DNA from: Eopsaltria australis
Lineage: Eukaryota; Chordata; Aves; Passeriformes; Petroicidae
NCBI GenBank assembly: GCA_034509425.1
Contig: JAVTVJ010000566.1
Location: 2,125,646-2,189,645, forward strand
DNA length: 64,000 bases
Direction of reading: 5' to 3'
The notes below the pieces were generated by a model. It was not told the DNA's origin and did not search any database. It saw only the letters and a list, made by a program, of their open reading frames with translations. This document shows, in pieces, positions 1 through 9,545 of this stretch; positions within the stretch are counted from its first letter, which is position 1; every line of letters begins with the position of its first letter. A program made the translations under genes and the position numbers.

Positions 1-2124
1 AACAGCCCCAGAACTGCCTGCAGACACTCTGCAGCTGTGGTAAGCACCAAAACCCTCATTCACTGACATTTCTAATGAGCATTCACTCGTGTCCTGGCAG
101 CAGGACCTCCCAGGCTTCTGCCACGGGAATATGTGTGCTGGATCATCTAAAGATATCAGCTCCCTTTGACATCAACGTTTTGCATAAAACACATTTCTTG
201 ACCAATAAATGGCTTGAGATGCTGCCATTGAACCAAACTCCAGTTCTATAAAATTTCAATAAAGCTTTTGTGCAACTGAGCATAATTTAGACCTCATCAC
301 CCACTTCAAGTATTTAAATGGACTGTGTGAAAGTAATGAAGCTGAAGTGTTTATTTTAATGCCAGGTTAGACAATGTGAATATTCCTTAGAGGGTTTTCT
401 GTGCAGGGAGATAAAAGATTGAGAGCAAACTGAACGAGAGCTGACCTGTGGTGCACATAACTTAAATATGGGTTTTTGACATGCCTCAAGTTTGCAGGGC
501 TTCCTGGAATGACATTGAGAGGAGCAATAAGAAAGGGAAAGAATGAGGAATTTAATTTGATTGAAATCTTCACCACTCCATTGGGTACAGTTGTGAGAAG
601 TTTGGGTTTCTGACCCATCATCACGAGACAGCAAAAGATAAATTAACATCAACAAGAAATGACTTTGCACCATCTTTTACCAGAAGCATCGCAGTGCCTC
701 AAAGCCCCTTCCAGCCCTCTCAGGGGTTTGCTGGTTTCATTCATCTCCAGGAATTCAGAATTCCATCTCCCCAGCTGATACACAAGGGAGAAAAAGAGAT
801 ACCAGTGTGTGAGGCAGACAGGATCACTGCTCCTGCAGAACCTTTCACAGGCAGGGTGAGCCCTGCAGTAAGATGTGTTTCTGCCCAGAAGGAGAGATGT
901 TTTATACACAAGATTACAAATTGCTTGGAAAAGATCTGAGAAGTGTGGGATCGCTGACCTTCATGTCCGTACATCACACACTGCAAAGTGGTGGGAGAAG
1001 CATGGCTGATACCACAAGGTTTTTCTCCAGTTTTAAGTTTTTCCCCAAACCCTGCTGGATATGGCTCGGGGGGGGCAGGGGGGGGGAGGGAAATTCACCT
1101 AAAAATAGGAGAAAGTTCTTTTATCCTGCTGTTTTCCAGCCAATTCCTTTGGAGTGTGGCCATCTCCCTGTACTGAGAAATAAAAGAGCTCAGCTCAGTG
1201 CATCCTCAGCTCTTCAAACGTGCAGCTGGGACAGGTGATTGACTTGAAATACTAATGCTGCCTCTGGCAAAGATTTCCATGGCTAAGAGAAATATAGATC
1301 TGAGCTTTTAATTACTCACCTCTTGTATTATCAGCTTTTTATACCAATTTATGTAACAGTGAACTACATAGAAATATTACCATAATGGCTGTACAAATAC
1401 CTGGATTTCTACTTAGCATTAGAAATCAAAAGCTTTTTTTAGAGGTTATGACAAGCTCAGCTTAACTAGGCAGGAAATAAAACATCAGGAGCGTTTAATT
1501 TTATGTTTTAATTATTTACATTATTGGGTTTTTTTCACATGTGCTGATTTTTGCTGCCTTCACAAGTGTTTGCAGTGGGTTCTTCAGCATGGGACAGAAA
1601 TTCCCAGAGCCTGCAGATGGCTAAGGCAGCACCACTTTATTGTCTGTGACTCCCAATCCATATGGAGCAAACTCCAGCTCTCCTCCCTGCTCACCCTGGG
1701 TCACTGCTCTGACAGCTTGGAAGTGTTAAGCTCTTAATGCTCCATTCCTTAAGCCAAGTGTTCCTGCATTGTTTGGATTTCCAACCACTGTAATTAGCTC
1801 ACGTTGTGTCACAAATTGCACTTTTCTACAGGAATATTCCTTCTAAATAGGGGTTTTACTGCCTTCTCTCTGGATCTGGCTGCTAATGAGCTGGCTGGAT
1901 AACAGCTCTCACAATACCTGGCCAGCATGGGGGCCTCCTGCTTCTCTTCTAGCCCAGTTTCCATCATCCAGGTGTACTGGGAATCCAGCAGCCTTCTGGA
2001 GGCGTGGGAGACATGACCCCCTCCATCATATTTTTGCCATACCATTAATAAGCTGGTATTTAAGCATCAAGGTGACAAACCGTCTTAAAATCAACATGAG
2101 AGAAACATTTTTCCAGATACTTTC
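1..2124. other. Unique non-coding stretch
   Basis: No gene, RNA or recognisable repeat family is visible. Open frames here are at most about 120 codons, overlap one another in several frames and carry no domain I recognise. The only structured sequence is a G-rich run at 1068-1090, listed separately. The part at 1230-1560 is AT-rich with several TAATTA-like words, but nothing more can be said without alignment. Confidence 0.6.
1068..1090 (+). repeat. G-rich run, possible G-quadruplex
   Basis: Three G runs of 8, 9 and 3 bases are separated by CA and A. This is enough guanine for four stacked G-tracts, so a quadruplex could form on the + strand. Homopolymer G runs are also prone to sequencing length errors, so the exact lengths are uncertain. 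Confidence 0.6.
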
Positions 2125-2371
2125 TAAAACCAGATTCCTGTGCTCAGCTGCAACATTCAGTTCCTGAACTCATCTGTGCCAAGGACAAGCTTTTATTCAT
2201 TTAAGGGGCAATATTACCCAGCCCCATTACAGACACCCCAAAACAGAAGGCAGGTGAGAGCTGTTCCCATCAGCCCCAAACCAGGTTACCTCACTTGCAC
2301 AGATAACTAAATTTTTTTCCTCCTCAAATGATGCTGATGAGTTGATTTTTTTTTTTTAATTTTAAAAGAAG
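2125..2371 (+). repeat. Local duplication, copy 1 of 2
   Basis: This 247-bp segment recurs in the same orientation at 4011-4254. By eye the two copies differ at about five substitutions plus length changes in two T-runs, which is about 98% identity. The homology starts at 'taaaaccagattcctg' and stops just after 'ttttaaaagaag'. No open frame crosses it, and I do not recognise it as a known repeat family. It could be a local segmental duplication or two insertions of an uncatalogued interspersed repeat. Confidence 0.9.
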
Positions 2372-3023
2372 GTCTAGAACTGGAAGATGTTGACCCACAC
2401 CCGACCTGGAGGTGGTGGGACAAGGTGCCAACAAAACTGTTCAAATTATCACCTTCACATCACCACCTTTTATTTGCTTGTCTCTCCAGATAAGCCCCAA
2501 ACCTTTTCAAGACTGGTCCAGGGGAGGGCTGCAGTCACTGCCCTGTGCCTGAGGGGTTTTCCCTGCTGGGAGTGAGTGAAACCCCTCCCTGCTAATGCCA
2601 TTAATTAGGTGACTGCTTCAAGTGAAACACGGATCTGGCTCACCCAGACAAAAATCTGCTCTGAGCAAATTATCTGCAGGCAGATTTGTTACAGACCGGT
2701 GCTGGAGTGCTGCACCCCAGCTCATTAGCAGATGCTGATCCCACTAAGTAATTAGCAGGTTTCTTTAGCTCTTAATCCTCCCCTGACACATAGCAGAGGG
2801 AAACATCCATGGGAAAGGCACGGCAGTGGTGGGGATAGGGAGCTCTGTGGGGAATGAAATGTAAATTCGACCCTGCTCGGGTCCTTGTGCCAGCACTGAG
2901 AGCACAGCCTGGGAAGGACATTCCTGTCAGGGCTCAGTGCTGGGAGCTCTGCAATCCCAGCAGTTCATAAAGACCTCTGCACTAATGACCGAGGGCTGGT
3001 TTGGTTCATTAGGGATGAATTAA
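2372..3023. other. Unique non-coding stretch
   Basis: Nothing recognisable. The sequence is moderately GC-rich and has no repeat structure or convincing open frame. Confidence 0.5.
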
Positions 3024-3366
3024 TTGTGGCCTGCCAGTACCTGAAGGAGCCAACAGGAAAAATGGGCAGAGACTTGGGACAAGAGCCTGGCTTGGACAAA
3101 GGGGAACGGCTTCAAACTGACAGAGAGTAGGGATAGATGGGATATTAGGGAGAAATTCCTCCCTGTGAGGGAGGTGAGGCCCTGGCACAGGGTGCCCAGA
3201 GAAGCTGTGGCTGCCCCTGGATCCCTGGCAGTGCCCAAGGCCAGGCTGGACACTGGGGTTTGGAGTGACCTGGGACAGTGGAAGGTGTCCCTGCCATGGC
3301 AGGGGTGGCACTGGATGGACTTTCAGGTCCTTCCAACTCAAACCATTCCAGGATTCCACAATCACA
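3024..3366 (+). mobile_element. CR1 LINE fragment, 3' end
   Basis: This is the longest CR1 piece in the window. Reading along the + strand it shows 'gtacctgaaggagcc', then 'ttcaaactgacagagagtag', then 'ggccctggcacagggtgccc', then a 'ggtgtccctgccatggcagg' stretch, and ends near 'cttccaactcaaacc' with 'ggattccaca'. This order is the 3' part of avian CR1, covering the end of the reverse-transcriptase ORF region and the 3' UTR. The rest of the element is missing, as usual for 5'-truncated copies, and the reading frame is not intact. Confidence 0.93.
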
Positions 3367-4010
3367 ACAGCAACAAGTCACTTTGCAACTGCTCCAAAAC
3401 TGAGAGATTTTCAAAACTTCCCCAAATGGTATCACCTCTGTCTGGGAATACTTGGAAAATTTTCAAGACAAAACTGCTGGGCAAACATCCTAGGTGGTCT
3501 ACAAAATTCATCCTGCTTTAAAAGAAACAGCACATTTTAAAAGCCTAAAGCAGCCACAGGACTGGAAGGGAGTTTTTCCTTGTCTCAGGGAAAGCAGCCA
3601 GGCTCTCAGCAGTGATGGGAACTCAGAACTCTAACAAGGTCTGGAGGATACAGCTCCCCAGGGAAGCTGGAAAACAGCAGGAGAAATTCCTCTGGGGTGG
3701 GACAGGAACAACCCTTGGGCACTGGCTGGAAATGCTTACAACCCTCTGGAGTTTTCCACACCACGACACAAAGCTCACACTCCTGAGTCAGCCCCTTTAG
3801 CCAAAAGTTCTCCAAGGGTACAGTGCTTAACATGTTTGCAATTAATTAATTACAGAAAAAGGCACAGAGGTTAAAATTCCTGCTATAAACACAAAATCAA
3901 CTGAAAACCAAGCAACCCCACTCATTTGTTGTGAGGTTGGATAGTGATCAAGAGTTCCCTGTTATTACCATGTATTCACTCTAAATGGCCCCAACTCCTG
4001 TAATTTGTGA
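3367..4010. other. Unique non-coding stretch between the duplication copies
   Basis: With the CR1 fragment and the stretch before it, this forms the 1.6-kb spacer between the two 245-bp duplicated segments. No gene or other repeat is visible. Confidence 0.5.
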
Positions 4011-4254
4011 TAAAACCAGATTCCTGTGCTCAGCTGCAACATTCAGTTCCTGAACTCATCTGTGCCAAGGACAAGCTTTTATTCATTTAAGGGACAGGAT
4101 TACCCAGCCCCATTACAGACACCCCAAAACAGAAGGCAGGTGGGAGCTGTTCCCATCAGCCCCAAACCAGGTTACCTCACTTGCACAGATAACTAAATTT
4201 TTTTTCCTCCTCAAATGATGCTGATGAGTTGACTTTTTTTAATTTTAAAAGAAG
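4011..4254 (+). repeat. Local duplication, copy 2 of 2
   Basis: This is the direct-orientation partner of 2125-2371. The differences cluster at the 'aagggacagg' segment near 4090-4101, one A/G change near 4143, and the two T-runs (8 T against 7 T, and a shorter second run here). The flanks of the two copies differ, so the homology is confined to the segment. Confidence 0.9.
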
Positions 4255-5700
4255 TCAACCAGTGCTACTTGAAACCAATTTCATTCAAACAAAGAAGTTC
4301 CTATAAATATTAATGCTGTTGATTTTATACTCCATGTAAAACAAAGGTGTTATTTGCACTTTGAAAAGCAGTTCATTCAATCAGGTCTGTTCTAATTGAA
4401 TAATTCAGCTTTAATAAACTCTCCCTGAAGTGTACAAAGTACCATAAATCCCAGTGCCCCAATCTCTCTGTGGAAAGAACCTGTAATTCTTTCCTGCCTC
4501 CCTCTCTGCTTTCCATCAGTGTTATCAGCTCTCCATTAAAGGGATCTATACCTGCCTCCAGTCAATTTTTTTCCCTATCAACTTCTCTTTCAAGAGCCTT
4601 AGAAATTCCTGGAAGCAGCACAATAATTCCTTCCATTTTCACAGGCACAGGTGAAACAACCACGGGAGTGTTTATCTTGGAGTTACACTGCAAATTAACT
4701 GAGGAGCACAGAGCAGGAAGGCTGGAGATGGGAGATAATCAATGCAAAGCCACTGGATGTTTAATTATTTGTTGTTATCTGTGTCCTGTCAATACTGATG
4801 AATGAAGGCAGGGGAACAGGACCAAGGTGTGTTTTCCAAAGCAATCCTAAAGAATCGTTGAGCAGTTAAAGGTAAAAACACCCAGGCATCCCTCACCCCC
4901 AGCTGCCACCCATTTCCAGCAGTTTTAAATGTTAATTTCTATTCAGAAGATGGCAATCCTGCAATCATTGACAAGTTTTAGGTACCTGTGACTGCAGTCT
5001 TTTCATTGATTAGATGCTCAGTTGCCCTCAATTATTTATTGAGTTCTACAACTCAACTAAAGCATTAACCACAGGGCTCTAAAGGCTGTATTCTCGAGGA
5101 AAAAAGGAAAAAAAATACGAGTAACAGTGATCTGACATTATTTATTCATAGATTTGCACTCCCACAAACACTGTAAGGCCCCAGAGTCAGGTTTAAGTGG
5201 AGTCATCTTTGCCTAACCTTGTGCAGAGTCAGGGAAACAATAAGAGCCAGTCAGGGTGGAAAAGGGCAGGGAAAGAGCAAAGTGATGAGAAAGGATTTTA
5301 TCTTACACCATCTCCAGAAGACACAGGAATGCAGCCTGGAGATAAAAGGGAAAAGCCACCGGGAGAAGAACCCAGGCAGATCAAACCACTGCACAGAAAT
5401 CAGTGGGAGAAAAACAGAACCCTGAATTTTCCAAAGAAAGGAGGAAAAGTCAGAGCTGTTTGTTGCAATAGCAGACAAGAAATAAGAACATCATATTTGA
5501 CTAAGAGACAGCAAAAGGGAAAAGCAGGAGTTTGAGTCCCTGAAGGCTTCAGAGGCTGACAGACACCTTCAGAAACCTGGAAATATTCAAGAGAATATTG
5601 AAGAGTGAGCTTTTCCTGTCCTTTTATAAAGTCAAAAACTACGATGTTTTCAAAGAATACTATTTTTATACATACAGCTTGTGTTTTAAATTTTTCCAGG
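4255..5700. other. Unique non-coding stretch
   Basis: No gene or known repeat is seen. A 112-codon open frame at 5197-5535 is rich in K, E, Q and R because the DNA is purine-rich; it has no domain and no splice or start context that would support it. The last five bases (ccagg) are the left target-site copy of the adjoining LTR element. Confidence 0.5.
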
Positions 5701-5825
5701 TGTCCTGGGTTAGTCAGGAGGGGTAAAATCTAGGAAGTGAGCTATGCTGCAGGAAGAGATACAGCTTCCTTCCTGAGAGAGAGAATCAATAACCAGGTAG
5801 TTTTAATGATTGATATGTAGGTAAA

Positions 5826-5869
5826 CCAATTACAAGTTGATCTGCCTTTGAGGAAAAAACCATATAGAA
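5826..5869 (+). promoter_or_regulatory. Putative LTR promoter: CCAAT and TATA-like boxes
   Basis: A CCAAT word at 5826-5830 is followed about 33 bp later by 'catatagaag' (5861-5870). The order and spacing suit an RNA polymerase II promoter in the U3 part of an LTR, with a start expected near 5890-5900. A good splice donor, GGTAAGG, follows at 5944-5950. Activity is inferred, not shown. Confidence 0.45.
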
Positions 5870-5989
5870 GCAGAGAGCCTCTGAGCCTCTCCCTCTTTTG
5901 GCCTGCTGCTGTGTTGAGAGGAGCATCTCCTGCTTCTCTCCCTGGTAAGGACCCCCCTCCTTCCAAAGGAGGGAGGGTGGGGAAGGGAG

Positions 5990-6190
5990 GTTTGGAGCGG
6001 CCGTGCCGCTGCAGCCGGGCATGGGGGAGGAACCGGACGGAGTTTTCAGCAGATCCAGCTCAGCCGGTGTGTCAGCTACACCAGACAGGGCCAGGCCCCT
6101 GCTCCGGGCCAGGCAAGGACTGGGCCGGACTCCATCCAGCTCGGGCCAGGCCCTGCCCTGTCACCCCGGGCCCAGATGGCCCCACCAGGC
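5990..6190 (+). promoter_or_regulatory. CpG-rich core of the LTR element
   Basis: This stretch holds many CpG dinucleotides (for example gagcggccgtgccg, ccgggc, accggacgg, gccggtgtg, cccgggccc), whereas the surrounding window is strongly CpG-depleted. It resembles a small CpG island just downstream of the putative LTR promoter. Retained CpGs suggest either a young insertion or low germline methylation. Confidence 0.55.
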
Positions 6191-6192
6191 CG

Positions 6193-6325
6193 AGCCAGCT
6201 TGGCAGAGCCAGGCACAGAGACTCTGAGAGCTTCTGCCATCCAGCTCGGACCTTTCCAAGCCAGCTTGGCAGAGCCAGGCACAGAGACTCTGAGAGCTTC
6301 TGCCATCCAGCTCGGGCCTTTTCAA
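6193..6325 (+). repeat. Tandem duplication in the LTR, 2 x 66 bp
   Basis: The 66-bp unit starting 'agccagcttggcagagcc' at 6193 is repeated immediately at 6259 with only a few differences near its end (cggacctttccaag against cgggccttttcaaa). Such direct duplications are common in LTR enhancer regions, but this one lies downstream of the putative promoter. Confidence 0.92.
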
Positions 6326-7202
6326 ACAGCCAGGCAGAGAGCACGTGGTCATCACACTGCCAGAGACAGAGAGAGAGATTAACTCTATCCATGCCTGGAC
6401 TAAACTTACAGACATCCATCCTTCCTCGCAGAGAGAGGAACAAGTGAGGACATCAACAGAAATGCAGCATAGAGACTTTACAGTCAGTGAGGAAAGCAGA
6501 ACCAATGCCTAGAGAGAGGTGTATGAGAAGTGCTTTGAGAGTGAAGCTGAAAATTCTTTTGGAGAACCATGGTTGGGGACTGAGCTAATAAATTCCCTGT
6601 AATATATGAAGAAATAGTCCAAAGGGGGGATGCAGCCAGTGAACTGGAACACCTGGGTAAAGACAAGTAGGTGTTGAAATAAGTACAGCCTGATGAGGAA
6701 CTTGAACCAAGAGAGAGGAGAGGCTGTGACCCAGAGCCCCGGTCCCAGGGACAATGCCAGAGAACCTGAGTTGTCAGGAGAACCTGTGTTGCTCAGCACA
6801 GAAGAAGGGATTTTCTTTGTTGCTGCAATTGAACTGTTCATCCTTAAAAAGGTACCCCATGGACTGTTCATGACCCAGCATAGTGGCTGTGGGAAGGCTG
6901 CTGGTGTGGGAGGGATCCACCATTAAGCTGGTCTTTCTTCCAGGCGGCAGCTGGTGGTGAGGCAGAAGACCCATAAAAAACTGTATTTTTCTTACAGAAA
7001 ATCCATGGTATAAACAAAAGAGATTTCTCTCCCTAAATGAACTGAAACGAGAATTGTTTCAGAGGTGGTAAACTGACTGGAGGTCGAAGTGTTGTCTTTT
7101 GTGTGTTGCCAGGGAGGAAGAAATGGAGAGGTAGGGGAAGGAGGGGAGGTCTGAGGAGTTTGTCCTGGTTTTTCTTGTTTTTTTCTTTGTCTTAGGTGTA
7201 TT

Positions 7203-7208
7203 AATAAA
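7203..7208 (+). terminator. Polyadenylation signal AATAAA of the LTR
   Basis: The AATAAA hexamer follows a polypyrimidine stretch ending in 'tcttag' and precedes a T-rich and then GT-containing region, as in the R/U5 part of LTRs. It lies about 130 bp before the CA end of the element and supports + strand orientation. Confidence 0.6.
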
Positions 7209-8557
7209 CTTTCTCTATACTTTATATTTGAGTCTGCTTTGCGTACTCCTAATCCTCATCTCACAGGAAACGTCAAGTAAATTTGGTAAGTGTGCTGGCA
7301 TTTGGCCAGAAACTCAGATAGGTGAACTGAAACCACTACACCAGGAAAATGAAGTTTGCTCTTATGTTCAAATGTATTTGTTCAAGCCTCCAAGAGGCAA
7401 AACCATAGCCGCTCTTATAAAATAAGCTTTTCCTCCACTTGATGTTTTCACCTTTCCCATCCCCACATGAAATCTATTTATTTCCTGGTACCCCTGGATC
7501 TTTCTTTAGGGGGAGGGAGTGCTCCAGACCTGCATCTCCTCCAGAAACAGCACAGCTCAATGTTCTCCCCTGATGAAATGCTGCAAGGCAGTGCTTGGGA
7601 CTGTGACACAGGGGACAGGTGCCAGCTGCCACCACTGCTGTGTCACACTGAATTACAGCACAAGGTGCAGCAGGTACCTCAGTGGTGCCAGGCAGGGATG
7701 ACCCAGCTGCTTTGGAGGCTCTGGTTCATCCATTTTGCCAAATCAGGGCAGGCAAAGCAGATCTCAGGTCACTTGGACACTGCTGCCACTGTTTAGTGGC
7801 ATTCAGGGTCCCCACACTGACTCCAGCAGTGCAGACTAAAACCAGTCTGCCCAGTTGGAGAATCCACCAGTGGGATCAGCATTTTGTATTGCTCCTCCAG
7901 AGCTCCAAACAGCCCTTTGCCTTTGGCAGCTGCACATTCACCACAGCATCAACAGCAAGGCAAAAGCCCTGCAGGTTTTAATCACTACACTGATAACACT
8001 AAAGCAGAATTCAGAGTTTACCAGGCCCTTTTCATATCCAAAACTTGTACTTGTCACATTATACGCAGTAGGAGAGGCTTCCAGCCTTTCCATATTCTAA
8101 TGTGATGAATCACACTGTGTTACTGAGCTGCTCTCAGAAGTAATCTAAGCTTTAGAATAAAATCACTGACTGCAGCAGCCTTGAGAAGAAGAAGGGGAAA
8201 AAAGATCAATAAAATAGATTCACTGGAAATAAGCTCCTGTGAATGAGGGGGAAGCAATTTGGTGTCAAAAGGAGCAAATCTTTGATGTGTTGTGTGTCTT
8301 TGTAGCAGATTCCTTTAAACTGAGGCCTTTCTAGGAAGGCATGAGGAGCAGAATTGAGGAACTTCAGTGACCCCATGAAAGGCTGACATGGCCCCCACTC
8401 ATGAGGGAGGAATGCAGCCAGACCACACCTAGAGCTGCTGGAACAGGCAGGATTGGATCTGGGACACAACCAGCAGGGTTATTTTGGCTCAGGATCAAGG
8501 CTGCACTGCATCTCTGGCTCCATCCCCATAGAATCACTGGACAAGGACAAGGTTCAT

Positions 8558-8691
8558 CTGGCCCTGTAAATCCACCAAGGCTGCCACCATGTAAAAATCA
8601 GACTTGACAGGGACAGTTCTTTGGTAGAAACTAAAAACCAAACGGAAAGAAACCTCAAACCAGCTTTGATCACTCGGTTTTACAGGGCCAG
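8558..8691. repeat. 13-bp inverted repeat with a 108-bp loop
   Basis: The left arm 'ctggccctgtaaa' (8558-8570) is the perfect reverse complement of the right arm 'tttacagggccag' (8679-8691). The homology does not extend beyond the arms. It could be the remains of a small terminal-inverted-repeat element or chance; no flanking target duplication is obvious. Confidence 0.5.
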
Positions 8692-9522
8692 GGTCTGATG
8701 TGCCCTGTGGGAGGCAGCCCTGGATGTCAGGCAGCAGTGCAGGTGACACCTCAGAGGTGACAAATGGGAGGAGTCAGAGACAAAGGAATGATGGTCCTTC
8801 AAGGAGAAACACCCAATTCTCAAACTGAGCCATTAGGAAAGAGAAACAGGGATGATCCATCAGAAAAAAACGGAATTCAGTGCAATGCTTCATGCTTCAA
8901 CCCTTGGAAGCTTGAGTGGAGTGAGAGTAACCCATCAAAACCCGCAGCAGGAAGGGCCAAGCTTTGGGTCTGAGATGTGGCTCAGCCCCAGAACGTGGCC
9001 AGGTTTGGATTTGCCAGATTCCTGTTGGAATCCACTGCCACTCCTCCACCTGAGCAGCTTCTGGTCCTTGGGTGAGTTTTCCCTGGATGCAGGAAGTGCA
9101 GCAGCCACCTCCTGACTTCCAAGGGGTCTGTGTGCACCTGTCCTTTGGACAGCACATGAAGACATGAAATTCTTCCCATTTACACCTCCTGCCCCCCAAG
9201 CCACCTCACTACTGCCAAGTAACAGACAGAGAGCAGGTTCTCAAACCAGATTTGTCGCGGGCAAGGCTAAAGCTCAGTGCTGGAATTCAGATTATACAGG
9301 AGCCCATTATTCTGAGAGTGGGATGAGGCACAGGCCAACCAGAAAGTGAAAATTAATCTAAGGGCAGGAAAAGTGTTTTCATTAGAGAAATGCTTCTAGG
9401 AAAGAAGATGGGTTGAAATGAGCTGGATGATTTGAAAGCTTGTTTCAAATTTATTCAGGTTTCTTGGATAGCTTATTTTTTTCAGCTCAATCACACCAGT
9501 AGAACAGTAGGGTTTAATTTTC

Positions 9523-9545
9523 TTTTTTTTTTTTTTTTTTTTTTT
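9523..9545 (+). repeat. Poly-T tract
   Basis: An uninterrupted run of about 23 T. It could be the A-tail of an old minus-strand retrocopy, but nothing upstream or downstream is recognisable as one. Confidence 0.85.

Larger units (their letters stand above)
5701..7340 (+). mobile_element. LTR retroelement: long solo LTR or LTR-like, 5-bp TSD
   Basis: The element begins 'tgtcctgggttag' and ends 'gaaaccactaca', so it has the TG...CA ends of retroviral LTRs. It is flanked by the 5-bp direct repeat ccagg (5696-5700 and 7341-7345), as expected from integrase-made target duplication; a 5-bp duplication is usual for ERVL-like (class III) elements. A CCAAT word (5826-5830) and a TATA-like word (about 5863) lie near the left end. 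A polyadenylation signal AATAAA (7203-7208) lies about 130 bp from the right end, which sets the + orientation. No gag, pol or env homology is visible, and the two ends do not match each other, so it is not a 5' LTR-internal-3' LTR element. At 1.64 kb it is long for a solo LTR. It could instead be a non-autonomous derivative. Family assignment is inference. Confidence 0.85.

Noticed and set aside
5848..6447. 199-codon frame inside the LTR element as a retroviral protein
   Set aside because: It is proline/arginine-rich from GC-rich DNA, includes the 66-bp duplication, and shows no gag, pol or env feature.
5701..7340. Small complete retroelement with a 5' and a 3' LTR (a second 'tgtcctggtt' occurs near 7161)
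   Set aside because: Apart from the first eight or so bases, the left end and the 7161-7340 segment do not match, so they are not a pair of LTRs.
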